Assembly: GCA_902363825.1 (NCBI GenBank)
Contig: CABJBK010000003.1
Location: forward strand, 186,001-250,000
Source: Lachnospiraceae bacterium
Lineage (GTDB): Bacteria; Bacillota; Clostridia; Lachnospirales; Lachnospiraceae
DNA length: 64,000 nucleotides
Reading direction: 5' to 3'
Below, piece by piece: positions 24,306 to 32,945 of this stretch (positions are counted from its first letter, which is position 1; each line of letters opens with the position of its first letter). Below the pieces are notes generated by a model. It had not been told where the DNA came from and did not search any database. It worked only from the letters and a program-made list of their open reading frames with translations. A program made the translations under genes and the position numbers.

Positions 24306-25872
24306 ATGCTTCGATTTCGATTGTGATTCCGGACTTGAATTCCACGGTGAAGTGCTCGGTGAAGACGGTGATCTTCTCGATGAGCTTTTTGACCAGAGCC
24401 TCATCAAACTCTGTGATGTCGGTTTCCTGCCCGGCGATGAAGTCTTGCAGCTCCCTGATCCGTTTCATGAGTTCTTCCCGGTGGTGGCTGTCGAGTTCTG
24501 ATTGTTCCTTCTGGTCGCGGAGCCGGAAAATCTCATCGGCGATGGCGTCATAGTCTTGTTTGTTGTTTGCCTTCTTGATGAGCTCTTTTTGAAGTTCCTC
24601 CAGCCTTGCCTGAATGCCGTCCGGCGAGAGGGTGTCAGCGTTGACCACGGCCTTGGCGATATTGGCCTGCAACTGTTTTAGGAAGGTACCGCGCTCTGTC
24701 AGAATCTGATTGATGGCATTGACCGTGACTTCCTGCAACAGGAGCTCGTTAACCGTCCGGTTGGTGCAGTTCTTTTCAGCGGAGGTGGGTTCCAAGCGGC
24801 TGATGCAGCGCCAGACGATGGACTTGCAGCCGTGGTTGTTCCAGTGGACGCGCCTGTAAAGTTCTCCGCAGTCTCCGCAGAAAACCATCTGCGCAAAGCA
24901 GTGATTGCAGGAGAAGCTGCGTTTCTTGCCTGTCGGGCTGACGTGGACTACCCGGCGACGGACAAGCTCTGCCTGCACCTGCATGAAGAGCTCTTTCGGA
25001 ATGATCGCTTCGTGGTCGCCCTCGACGTAGTATTGAGGAACGGTGCCGTTGTTCTTGATGCGCTTCTTTGTCAGAAAGTCTGTGGTGTAGGTCTTTTGAA
25101 GCAGGGCGTCTCCCATGTACTTCTCATTTCGGAGAATCTTGTTGATGGTGCTGGTGTGCCATTTTGTCTTGCCAGCGCCGGTGAGAATGCCGTCGGCCAT
25201 AAGCCCGTCAGCGATCTTATCCATACTGGAGCCTTCGAGGTATTCCCGGTAAATGCGCTTTACGATTTCTGCTTGCTCTGGATCAATGATCAGGTGCCCG
25301 TTTTCATCCTTGGTGTATCCGAGGAATCGATTGTGATTGACCTGCACCTTACCTTGCTGGTAGCGGTACTGAAGTCCCAGTTTGATGTTCTGGCTCATTG
25401 ACTGGCTTTCCTGCTGGGCAAGGCTCGCCATGATTGTGATCAGCACCTCGCCCTTAGCGTCCAGCGTGTTGATGGCTTCCTTCTCGAAATAAACAGGTAT
25501 GTTCTTGTCCTTCAACTGCCGGATGTATTGAAGGCAGTCGAGAGTGTTGCGGGCAAATCGGCTGATGGACTTGGTGATGACCATGTCGATATTACCGGCC
25601 ATGCACTCGTCGATCATTCGGTTGAATTCGTCACGCTTTTTTGTGTTGGTGCCGGAGATGCCGTCGTCTGCAAATATGCCCGCCAGCTCCCATTCCGGAT
25701 TCTTTTGAATGTACTCAGTGTAGTGCGTGACCTGTGCCTCGTAGCTTGTTTCCTGTTCTTCGGAATCTGTGCTGACGCGGCAGTAGGCTGCAACACGGAG
25801 TTTTTTCTGCGCTGATTGCTTTACTGTATTTCCGACCTGCCGTCTGGCCGGAATCACCATTACATTTCCCAT
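24304..25872 (-). CDS. Large serine recombinase, prophage gene 3
   Basis: The protein has 522 residues. Catalytic Ser34 lies in [17 protein letters not shown] is present. The zinc ribbon is CGDCGELY with partner Cys in WRCISRL; a coiled coil follows. The ATG overlaps the stop of the preceding gene by one base (TAATG). It is the last gene of the prophage, where an integrase is expected. Confidence 0.93.
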   Translation of the reverse strand: MGNVMVIPARRQVGNTVKQSAQKKLRVAAYCRVSTDSEEQETSYEAQVTHYTEYIQKNPEWELAGIFADDGISGTNTKKRDEFNRMIDECMAGNIDMVITKSISRFARNTLDCLQYIRQLKDKNIPVYFEKEAINTLDAKGEVLITIMASLAQQESQSMSQNIKLGLQYRYQQGKVQVNHNRFLGYTKDENGHLIIDPEQAEIVKRIYREYLEGSSMDKIADGLMADGILTGAGKTKWHTSTINKILRNEKYMGDALLQKTYTTDFLTKKRIKNNGTVPQYYVEGDHEAIIPKELFMQVQAELVRRRVVHVSPTGKKRSFSCNHCFAQMVFCGDCGELYRRVHWNNHGCKSIVWRCISRLEPTSAEKNCTNRTVNELLLQEVTVNAINQILTERGTFLKQLQANIAKAVVNADTLSPDGIQARLEELQKELIKKANNKQDYDAIADEIFRLRDQKEQSELDSHHREELMKRIRELQDFIAGQETDITEFDEALVKKLIEKITVFTEHFTVEFKSGITIEIEA

Positions 25873-26288
25873 TAGCTTACCTCGCTTTCAATGAGGCTGT
25901 AGAGGTATTCTGCCTGCAGCCTCGGATCTTCATAGTGTTGCTCTGCCGCTGCCATGCGAAAGCCGGTAGGAGAAGCTGCAGACTCCACGTTCTTTTTCCT
26001 GTTCAGCCTGCCAAGTTTCCCGGCGCGTTCCAGACGGATGGCGGCAGCTTTATCGTAGGTTTCCTGATCAATGATAGCCGGGTAAAAGTCGTCTCCGAGG
26101 TAGTGCCTGTTTTCCATCAGGCGCTTTGCCGTGCCGTGGTAGGTTTCAATGCCAGCAGCGGCAGCAGCCTTGGCCAGTGCCATCCCGGAGAGGTAATTCT
26201 CATAGAGCTTTCGTATTTTATTGGCTTCATCCTCTTTAATCGTGGCGCAGCCGTTTTCAATGCTGTAGCCGTAGGGTGTATGTCCCAT
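25872..26288 (-). CDS. Recombinase-like protein without catalytic or zinc domain
   Basis: The protein has 138 residues. It starts [17 protein letters not shown], the sequence that follows the resolvase domain in large serine recombinases, and contains only the recombinase domain ([16 protein letters not shown], then the [14 protein letters not shown] motif). Its gene starts 4 bp after the preceding recombinase and overlaps the next. It parallels the catalytic-domain-less gene at 16499 but is shorter. Confidence 0.85.
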   Translation of the reverse strand: MGHTPYGYSIENGCATIKEDEANKIRKLYENYLSGMALAKAAAAAGIETYHGTAKRLMENRHYLGDDFYPAIIDQETYDKAAAIRLERAGKLGRLNRKKNVESAASPTGFRMAAAEQHYEDPRLQAEYLYSLIESEVS

Positions 26289-26292
26289 GTAT

Positions 26293-27852
26293 TCACATCC
26301 TTTCTCGAAGCGTCAGACCGCATTTCAGTTCAAAGCGCACTTCATTTCTGGAGCGGACAATGATGCGGTTCACATATTCATTAAACAGGTCATCATCGAA
26401 TTCCTGAAGTATTCCACCTTTTTCTGTAAAGTGCAGAAGCGCTGTGGCTGCTGTGACCTTTGTTACATCTCCGGAAACAGCGTTTTTTAAGGCGTTGATC
26501 TCATCCCGGAAACTGTCTGCCTGAGAAAGCAGCTCGTTCGTTTCTTTGTTAAAAAGGATCGGGTCGATGATGCCCTGTGTCATGAGCTTTGTCAGCGTCT
26601 CGCGCTTTTCTGTGTTCTGCGCCAGTAGGGTCTGTATTTCCTGAATGCGCCGAAGCGAGTCATCAGACGAAGTGTTTTTCAATGCGTCCACATATGGTTT
26701 TAGGATGATCCTGTGCGCGTAGACCAGCTTGTTCATCATGGTGACGAAAGCCTGCTTCAGATCATCGTCTTTTACAAAAAGCATGTGGCATTTATCTTTA
26801 TCCTTGATGTGGGTACTGCAGCACCATGCGGTGTATTTGTATCCGGTGCAGCTGTGTATCCGGCGCTTAAAGGTATCGCCGCACTCGCCGCAGATGATCT
26901 TCCCGGAGAAGGTGTAGCGATTCTGGTATTTGTCGCTCCCTTTGACGACACCTTTTTCCGTTGCCCGCTGGTGAATAAAAGCGTGAGCAGCTTCAAAGTC
27001 CTCCCGGCTGATGATTGCCTCGTGATGATCCTTGACCATGTACTGTGTCTGCTCGCCGTGATTGTTGTGCCGGACAAAGCGTGAATCCGAGTACGTTTTC
27101 TGGAAAAGGCAGTCGCCGACATACTTCTCATTGGAGAGCATCCCGCGAATGGTTGTGGCTGTCCAGCGTCCGTTTCGCTTGGTAGGAATGCCGCGCCGGT
27201 TCAGGTCATCCGCGATGGCGTGGGTGCCTTTGCCGGAGAGCAGCGCTGCGAAGATTTCTTTTACCACAGCCGCCTGCTCCGGATTAATTACCATCTGCTC
27301 GCCATCCCAATCGTAGCCGTAGGGTGGGTAGCTGACTTTATAGGTGCCGCTCTCAAAGCGTTTCTGGATTGACCACTTGCTGTTTTCTGATATGGAAACA
27401 GACTCGCCTTCGGCCATGCTGGAGAGAATTGCCAGAAACAGCTCGCTCTCCATTGAGCCGGTGTTGATATTTTCCTTCTCGAAATAAATCGGAATGTGCA
27501 GGGCGAGCAGTTTTCTTACCAGTTCTAAGCAGTCCGTTGTGTTCCGGCTGAAGCGGCTGATGGATTTTGTGATAACAAAGTCCACTTTACCGGCCTTGCA
27601 GTCGTCAATGAGTCGTAGGAGCTCCGGGCGCTTGTCCTTCTTGGTGCCAGTAATGCCTTCGTCGTAATAGAGTCCAGCGAACTCCCAGTCATCACGAGAT
27701 GTGATGTAATTTTCGTAGTGGGTTTTCTGTGCCTCAAGGCTTTCAAGCTGGGCATCGGAATCCGTAGAGACGCGGCAGTAGGCGGCTACCCTGATCTTCT
27801 TGAGTTTAACTTTCGAGCTCGCTGTTTCTGCGATTTTCGTGACTTTTTTCAA
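26293..27852 (-). CDS. Large serine recombinase, prophage gene 1
   Basis: The protein has 519 residues and starts with TTG preceded by AAAGGAGGG. Catalytic Ser29 lies in [17 protein letters not shown] is the Arg motif. The zinc ribbon has CGECGDTFKRR and WCCSTHIKDKDKC; a coiled coil follows. It is the first gene of the prophage three-gene recombinase set, downstream of the promoter-like site at 27880. The weak start codon may keep its level low. Confidence 0.93.
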   Translation of the reverse strand: MKKVTKIAETASSKVKLKKIRVAAYCRVSTDSDAQLESLEAQKTHYENYITSRDDWEFAGLYYDEGITGTKKDKRPELLRLIDDCKAGKVDFVITKSISRFSRNTTDCLELVRKLLALHIPIYFEKENINTGSMESELFLAILSSMAEGESVSISENSKWSIQKRFESGTYKVSYPPYGYDWDGEQMVINPEQAAVVKEIFAALLSGKGTHAIADDLNRRGIPTKRNGRWTATTIRGMLSNEKYVGDCLFQKTYSDSRFVRHNNHGEQTQYMVKDHHEAIISREDFEAAHAFIHQRATEKGVVKGSDKYQNRYTFSGKIICGECGDTFKRRIHSCTGYKYTAWCCSTHIKDKDKCHMLFVKDDDLKQAFVTMMNKLVYAHRIILKPYVDALKNTSSDDSLRRIQEIQTLLAQNTEKRETLTKLMTQGIIDPILFNKETNELLSQADSFRDEINALKNAVSGDVTKVTAATALLHFTEKGGILQEFDDDLFNEYVNRIIVRSRNEVRFELKCGLTLRERM

Positions 27853-27875
27853 GGGAAGTCCCTCCTTTCCGTACG

Positions 27876-27922
27876 TCTATACATCACTCTAAAGCGACTA
27901 CATATCAAGGGATTTTCGGCAT
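27876..27922 (-). promoter_or_regulatory. Phage promoter-like site 1, before the recombinase operon
   Basis: On the minus strand TTGATA and GATGTA stand 17 bp apart, and the spacer contains GCTTTAGAGT. The same layout and spacer end occur at 47230 and 48439. It sits 28 bp before the recombinase start codon. Confidence 0.6.
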
Positions 27923-28111
27923 TATTTCCGCGAACAAGGGAGAGAAAGTTTCGCGATTGATGGCGGTTAATTTGTTGAATTCTGCCACAGAAATGAGGCC
28001 GTCATCGAGCATCTTCTTTGCGATTGTCTGTGCTCTGCGGTAGTCCAGATCGCCCTGAATCCGCTCCTGCGTGAAATATCCAGATTGAACATTTGTGATT
28101 TCGTCTGTCAT
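27905..28111 (-). CDS. SHOCT-like small protein upstream of the prophage recombinases
   Basis: The protein has 68 residues. The start was chosen by GGAGG 10 bp before ATG. The C-terminal part (AQTIAKKMLDDGLISVAEFN, then NRETFSPLFAEIMPKI) is a SHOCT-type short-helix domain. It matches the pattern of the small protein before the first recombinase set (14659). Its ribosome-binding site is part of a repeated intergenic element. Confidence 0.75.
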   Translation of the reverse strand: MTDEITNVQSGYFTQERIQGDLDYRRAQTIAKKMLDDGLISVAEFNKLTAINRETFSPLFAEIMPKIP

Positions 28112-28117
28112 AACATA

Positions 28118-28165
28118 TCCACCTCCAGTTTCCACTGGAGATGAACTGCCTTTTTGAGCGGAGGA
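28118..28165 (-). repeat. Repeated intergenic element, copy A
   Basis: The plus-strand text TTTCCACTGGAGATGAACTG, then a T-rich link and TTTGAGCGGAGGA, recurs at 56472 and 60990. In this copy CTCCAGT and ACTGGAG form a perfect palindrome, and on the minus strand its last part provides GGAGG for the SHOCT-like gene. Confidence 0.7.
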
Positions 28166-28171
28166 AAATAA

Positions 28172-28207
28172 AAAAGCCTGCGGGCATTCCGAAGAACACT
28201 CGCAGGC
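28172..28207 (-). terminator. Terminator of the lysis genes
   Basis: On the minus strand GCCTGCG and CGCAGGC form a 7-bp stem followed by six T. It closes the late operon after the lysin gene. Confidence 0.85.
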
Positions 28208-28227
28208 ATAGCAGATTGGATATTCAG

Positions 28228-29199
28228 TTATTTCACTCTGATCTTCCAGCCGGTCAGAATAAGGTTGACGTTTTTGATGAGCGTCGGGTTGAGCTTCTGG
28301 ATCGCCGAAACCGTGGTGCTGTATTTCTTAGCAATTCCGGAGAGGGTATCACCGCTTTTTACGGTGTAGTAGACAGGAGTAGATTTCTGATTTTTCACCA
28401 GAGCATTGACCTTTGCCTGCACAGCAGAATAATCATACCCGGCAGCGGTGAGGCGTTCTTTGCGGTCAGTTCCGTTTCCCCATTTGCCGTCCAGCACCTC
28501 TTGCGCCAGCTCATCTACGGTCTTTGCCGGAGTGACCGGAGCAGGAGTGGCAGGCTTGCTGTCATCGGACGCAGACTTTGTAAAGCCGTTGAAGCCGCCG
28601 TTCTGGATAATGGCAGGATAATCCACATAGGCGTAGTCCATATCCACATTACCACTGATGCCGTCAACAGAGCCCTTGGAAGAATACTGCCATATGCCGT
28701 AGTCGCCCTTATAGGAGCATTTGCTCGCATACTGCGCTACCCAGTGAGCGTATGGCGTGAGTTTCGTGTCATCCATGCGCTCCTTGAAACCGGAAACAGC
28801 GGAGCCGTAGATCCCGACAAAGTATCCGGCATTCTCCATCGTCTCACAGAAAGCAATGGTGGCCTCAGTGATTCCGGCCTTGGCAGAGGCAGGCTGCGCT
28901 TCGTTATCCATGTAGACCGGGTATTCCAGCTGTTTACCCTTCAGGATTTGCAGGAAGCGTTCTGCATCTGCTTTTCCGGCGGAAGCAGTTACGCAGTCCT
29001 TTCCGACAAAGTAGTAAGCGCCGATGGGAATACCGGCAGCCTTCGCGCCTTTGTAATTTGCTTCCCATTTGCTATCCGTATAAAAACCGGCATCGGAGCC
29101 GCCAACTTTGATGATGGCAAACTCGATACCGGCCTTTTTGACCTTATTCCAGTCAATAGTTCCCTGCCAATGACTGACGTCGATTCCTTTTCTCGTCAT
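28228..29199 (-). CDS. Endolysin: GH25 muramidase with LysM domain
   Basis: The protein has 323 residues; GAGGAGG lies 9 bp before the ATG. Residues about 1-195 are a GH25 lysozyme domain ([13 protein letters not shown] with Asp7, later PVYMDNEAQ with the catalytic acid pair). A linker rich in Ala, Pro and Thr follows, then a short cell-wall module ([18 protein letters not shown]) and a C-terminal LysM repeat ([20 protein letters not shown]). It cleaves peptidoglycan sugars to release progeny. It starts just after the holin gene and has no signal peptide, as expected for holin-dependent lysins. Confidence 0.95.
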   Translation of the reverse strand: MTRKGIDVSHWQGTIDWNKVKKAGIEFAIIKVGGSDAGFYTDSKWEANYKGAKAAGIPIGAYYFVGKDCVTASAGKADAERFLQILKGKQLEYPVYMDNEAQPASAKAGITEATIAFCETMENAGYFVGIYGSAVSGFKERMDDTKLTPYAHWVAQYASKCSYKGDYGIWQYSSKGSVDGISGNVDMDYAYVDYPAIIQNGGFNGFTKSASDDSKPATPAPVTPAKTVDELAQEVLDGKWGNGTDRKERLTAAGYDYSAVQAKVNALVKNQKSTPVYYTVKSGDTLSGIAKKYSTTVSAIQKLNPTLIKNVNLILTGWKIRVK

Positions 29200-29203
29200 G
29201 TTA

Positions 29204-29614
29204 TTATTCCTCCTCATCGTGACGGTCATGGAGCTGCTCCAAGACCTCCTTTAATTTCTCCGGTACCGGCAGGCCGAGGTGTGCTGCGTTCTCCGTCAGC
29301 GACAGACCTTCATTGGACAGGTAGAAGAAGATGATCGCCGTGCGGAGCACTCCCGGATGGCCGAGTACCTGAACATCAATGACGTTTCCGATGCCTACCA
29401 GCAGGAAGATCAGCACCTTGCGGCAGATTCCCTTAAAGCCGACCTCGCTTGAGAGCTTTTTGTCTGAGATGGCACACATGATGCCGGTAAGGTAGTCGCA
29501 GGTCACAAAGATCACCAGAGCAATCAAGAGTCCGTCACAGCCGCCAAGGAAATAGCCAAGCCAGCCTCCGACAGCGGCAAATACCAGTTGGATCGTGTTC
29601 CAGAATTCTTTCAT
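29204..29614 (-). CDS. Phage holin (phi29/TcdE-like)
   Basis: The protein has 136 residues; GAGGG precedes the ATG. It has three hydrophobic segments ([51 protein letters not shown]), the conserved D-Y-L-T-G motif, and a charged C-terminus. It forms membrane lesions that let the lysin out. It is directly followed by the lysin gene. Confidence 0.93.
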   Translation of the reverse strand: MKEFWNTIQLVFAAVGGWLGYFLGGCDGLLIALVIFVTCDYLTGIMCAISDKKLSSEVGFKGICRKVLIFLLVGIGNVIDVQVLGHPGVLRTAIIFFYLSNEGLSLTENAAHLGLPVPEKLKEVLEQLHDRHDEEE

Positions 29615-29693
29615 GAGAAAATCCCTCCTTTGTGCAAAATAAAAGCCGCCTGCATTTTGCAGACAGCCTCGTGAACTGTATCCGTGTATGAAG

Positions 29694-32165
29694 TTATATC
29701 TGTTTTGGCAGTGCCTCCCAGAGCCGCATATCCTCCTGTCCCAGCGACCACATGGCAAAGCCTCTCACTCCCCAGCGGTAGGCCGCTTCATTTGCCCAGT
29801 AAACGAGCGAATCCACGTCTTGATAGTAGAGGATGGAAAAGCCGTCAGCATCACCGAGAAAGAGCCTTGATATCCAGATGTCGATGTCCTTTGGCGTGAT
29901 GGTCACCGTATAATCGTTCCCACAGGTCAGAGCAAGCTCATGGGAGTGGTAGAATTCATAATCCAGCGAAATGCTCTCGCTGCGTGTCGCATCCTCCTCA
30001 ATATCCGAGGTCAGCGTAAACACCTGAAATTCCGTATCCCATGTGACATTCGACCGACTGATCCTGCCATACTGCGTAACTGTGCCGTCCGGGAAGGTAA
30101 CATCAAAACGCTCATAGGGCTCGTAAGTCCACGCATCGCCAAGACGGAGCAGTTCGCAGACCGTCCGGTTATTTGACCGGTATCCGGCATAGCCTCCGGA
30201 AAAGCCGCTGACCGTAGCGGTGAAGCGAAGCGTATAGGAAGAACCAGAATAGACACGCACCTTGTTTCCACGGATACGCATTTCGACCGTGTACATGGAT
30301 GGATTGTTACGAAGGTCGGCATTTGCTGTTCGTTCTATGGTCTGGCTGTAGCTACCAAGGAGCGTGCTGCCATTATAAAGCTCCACAGCCTGAGAATCAT
30401 AATTCAGGCAGCAGAACAGATCACCGCAGAATACTCCGGCCTTGCCACTTCCTGTCGCAGGAAAAGCCAGCCTTGCCCGCAGGTGAATATCGGAAAAACC
30501 ATCGTATCGCCATGCGAGCTTTCCGGAGCCGTCAAGCTGAGAGTAAACGCGGCTTTCGGAATATTCATCCTCGCGCCATACCTTCCAAGAGCCTGAAAGC
30601 GTCGTCCAGTAGTTTGTTTGCAGCACACCGTAGTCCCGGAAATCCTCATACCAGATGAGGGCAGAGTCTGGCTTTCGCCTCAGCATTTCACAGGTGAGCT
30701 TGAAGGCTCTATCCGGCTGACACTCGTTGCCGTCCACGTCGATAAAGTGGCGTGGAGAGAGTGTAAAGGTCGCGCTGCCTGCAGAGGGAGCCTCCGAAAA
30801 GCTGCTGCAAACACGGTAGCCGTAAAACTGTACGCCTTTTACATCTACGGATATCACGATGGTGTGCGTCCCGGCAGATAGTGAAATGTTGCTGGCGAGC
30901 GTCGTCCAGAAGGTGCTTCTCCAATATGGCCACCAGAGCCTGCTTTCCGTAAAATGCGTCGTGTTGCCGTCAATCGAAACATAGATGCCGTTTTTATCCC
31001 AGAAGGGATAGCAGAGGCGGATGGCGATGTCGTAGGTTCCGGCGCTTGATACGGAAAAGGTATATGTGGCAGAGCCAGCGTCACCGAGAGTGGCCACACC
31101 ATTTTCAAAGGATACAATGCCGGAGTAGGAGCTTGTCGTTCCATCCGCATCCACATAAATGGTGCCGAACTCTGTGTGTTGCTCTTTGCTGTAAGCCGTC
31201 AGGTAATGCCTCCTGTTATAGGTTCCGTTCATCAGAAGATACTCATAGCTTGTGGCATCTCTGCCTTCCATGAAGTCGTAGACTTGCGGAAGCGCCCAAG
31301 GCACCATATCGTAGTCATCCCAATATGCGAGGAGCGGGATGAAGGGCTGCGGAGGAGCATCGTCCGTGAAGTTGTATTGCCCGGTCATCCAGTTCTTTGC
31401 CGCGTAATAGGTATTTGATGTGCCGCGATAGGTTTTACCGAGGTTTGCAGGAAGGTCATAAATCTGCCAGTTCCATCCGTATGCAGGAAGGCCGAAGAAT
31501 ATCTTCTCCGGATTCATGACTGTGACCGCATAGTCGTAAATGCCCTCCAGCCAGTCCCTTGGAGAGACGGCTCCGGGAGCAGAGCCTGCCCACGCCATGC
31601 CATAGCTCATGATGGCCGCCGTATCGCAGTAAGCATTGAGGTCGCCGTAAACGCACCAGTTCTCGCCGCCGACCGAGCCGTTGATGGAATTCATACCCGG
31701 CAGGCAGATGTTTATGAGTTTGCTGTTATCATAGCCTTTTACTGTGTTATAGATATTCCGAAACATTGCCGTGGAGGCAGCGTGCGTGGAATACCCGTCG
31801 CCCTTCTCAAGGTCGATGTCGATGCCGTCGCACCACGGGTATTTTTCCATAATGCGGACGATCTCCGAAAGGAAGGTATCTTGAGCGCCGTCGGTGTTAT
31901 CCCGGAGAGCAGCAAAGATACTGTTCGTGCCATCGTTGGATATCGTCAGCAGCCATTTGATATGCGGCCATCGGTTGATGTAGGTCAGCATATTGGAAAT
32001 GGCCACGCCGCTTTCCGTGATGACACCGGTGCGCGATACCTTAAAAGAAAAGAGACCTACTTGCGAGAGGCGGTCTCCATATGCGGCAAGTGCCTGATAC
32101 ATTCTGGAATTGCCCATGAATGTCCAGACCATGCACTTGCGGCCTTTCAAATAATCATAGCTCAC
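29694..32165 (-). CDS. Tail protein with a GH18 glycosidase domain split by a large insertion
   Basis: The protein has 823 residues. Residues 1-280 look like the first part of a GH18 barrel, with the signature CDGIDIDLE (catalytic Glu120) and later KIFFGLPAYGWNW. Residues about 330-690 are beta-rich: a CBM6-like region (VATLGDAGSATYTFSVSSAGTY broken by loops) and a LamG/concanavalin-like region. The last 60 residues return to barrel features (WANEAAYRWGVRGFAMWSLG), as in the final strand of GH18. The insertion probably carries sugar-binding domains. It may act in host surface recognition or degradation. Confidence 0.85.
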   Translation of the reverse strand: MSYDYLKGRKCMVWTFMGNSRMYQALAAYGDRLSQVGLFSFKVSRTGVITESGVAISNMLTYINRWPHIKWLLTISNDGTNSIFAALRDNTDGAQDTFLSEIVRIMEKYPWCDGIDIDLEKGDGYSTHAASTAMFRNIYNTVKGYDNSKLINICLPGMNSINGSVGGENWCVYGDLNAYCDTAAIMSYGMAWAGSAPGAVSPRDWLEGIYDYAVTVMNPEKIFFGLPAYGWNWQIYDLPANLGKTYRGTSNTYYAAKNWMTGQYNFTDDAPPQPFIPLLAYWDDYDMVPWALPQVYDFMEGRDATSYEYLLMNGTYNRRHYLTAYSKEQHTEFGTIYVDADGTTSSYSGIVSFENGVATLGDAGSATYTFSVSSAGTYDIAIRLCYPFWDKNGIYVSIDGNTTHFTESRLWWPYWRSTFWTTLASNISLSAGTHTIVISVDVKGVQFYGYRVCSSFSEAPSAGSATFTLSPRHFIDVDGNECQPDRAFKLTCEMLRRKPDSALIWYEDFRDYGVLQTNYWTTLSGSWKVWREDEYSESRVYSQLDGSGKLAWRYDGFSDIHLRARLAFPATGSGKAGVFCGDLFCCLNYDSQAVELYNGSTLLGSYSQTIERTANADLRNNPSMYTVEMRIRGNKVRVYSGSSYTLRFTATVSGFSGGYAGYRSNNRTVCELLRLGDAWTYEPYERFDVTFPDGTVTQYGRISRSNVTWDTEFQVFTLTSDIEEDATRSESISLDYEFYHSHELALTCGNDYTVTITPKDIDIWISRLFLGDADGFSILYYQDVDSLVYWANEAAYRWGVRGFAMWSLGQEDMRLWEALPKQI

Positions 32166-32740
32166 AGGGCATCACCTCCGTCCTGCATTTCCTGAAACTC
32201 AACATAGATGCGTGCAGACTTTTTATCTGCCACAGTAATCGGGTGCTTGCTGTCACCGGCAGCAGAGTATTGGAAAAAGCCGTCCTTGGATGTTGCAGAG
32301 CCGTTCTTCAGGCACTCCCTTGTAGAGGCAAAAAGGTCAAATTCATCACCGGCAGCAGCCGCTGCTTTGAAAGTTGCCTTATGAGCACCTTCACCCAGCG
32401 CAAGCGATATACACCCGGCAGCCATCGCCTGAATCGGATAGACCTTGTAGTCAAGACCGGCAGCAGTGGTACCGAGATTGAAGATGACGCAGGTAGCAGC
32501 GGAGCGGACGATACCGTTATAAAACCTCTTTCCGTCTGTAGCATCATCGCCATCGTATTTTTCCAGAAACGTTTCGGTGTTGATGACAAAGCCTGTGACT
32601 TTATCGCCTTCCTGCAGCATCAAGTCGGTAAACCAGACCGAACCGGTGCAATCTATGACGGTGGGCTTTACCGTGATGTTTACGACGCGCTTATCCTGTT
32701 TTTTTGTAATTGTCTCTGTAAAGCGTGTAAACTCCGGCAT
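32162..32740 (-). CDS. Tail-associated protein of unknown function
   Basis: The protein has 192 residues. The first 60 residues (ITVKPTVIDCTGSVWFTDLM LQEGDKVTGF) are closely similar to the small protein just upstream. The rest is beta-rich with Gly/Ala runs (AAAAAGDEFDLFASTR). It overlaps the GH18 protein gene by 4 bp. It may be a structural part of the tail tip or a baseplate decoration. Confidence 0.75.
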   Translation of the reverse strand: MPEFTRFTETITKKQDKRVVNITVKPTVIDCTGSVWFTDLMLQEGDKVTGFVINTETFLEKYDGDDATDGKRFYNGIVRSAATCVIFNLGTTAAGLDYKVYPIQAMAAGCISLALGEGAHKATFKAAAAAGDEFDLFASTRECLKNGSATSKDGFFQYSAAGDSKHPITVADKKSARIYVEFQEMQDGGDAL

Positions 32741-32932
32741 TTATCCGTCCTCCGTCCATTGAATTTCTGATACATGGCCTACCCAGCCGGTGGCGATGGA
32801 GCCGCCCTGCAGGAGCATATCTGTTATATATACAGTTCCAGTGCAGTCGGTCACGCATACCCGGATGGTGATCTTTGTGACGCGGCCATACTGAGGAGAG
32901 ACATCCTGTGCCACGTGTGTAAATGAAGCCAT
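32741..32932 (-). CDS. Small tail-associated protein, paralogue of its neighbour
   Basis: The protein has 63 residues (VTKITIRVCVTDCTGTVYIT, then DMLLQGGSIATGW). It is a short form of the N-terminal domain of the next protein, with which it shares VTDCTG. It starts 13 bp after the tail-spike stop and ends at the neighbour's start. Confidence 0.7.
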   Translation of the reverse strand: MASFTHVAQDVSPQYGRVTKITIRVCVTDCTGTVYITDMLLQGGSIATGWVGHVSEIQWTEDG

Positions 32933-32945
32933 AGAAATCCCTCCT

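Noticed and set aside
28141..29334. Long open frame on the plus strand (397 codons) opposite the lysin and holin genes
   Set aside because: It is the antisense of two clear genes, has no ribosome-binding site and has an unnatural composition.
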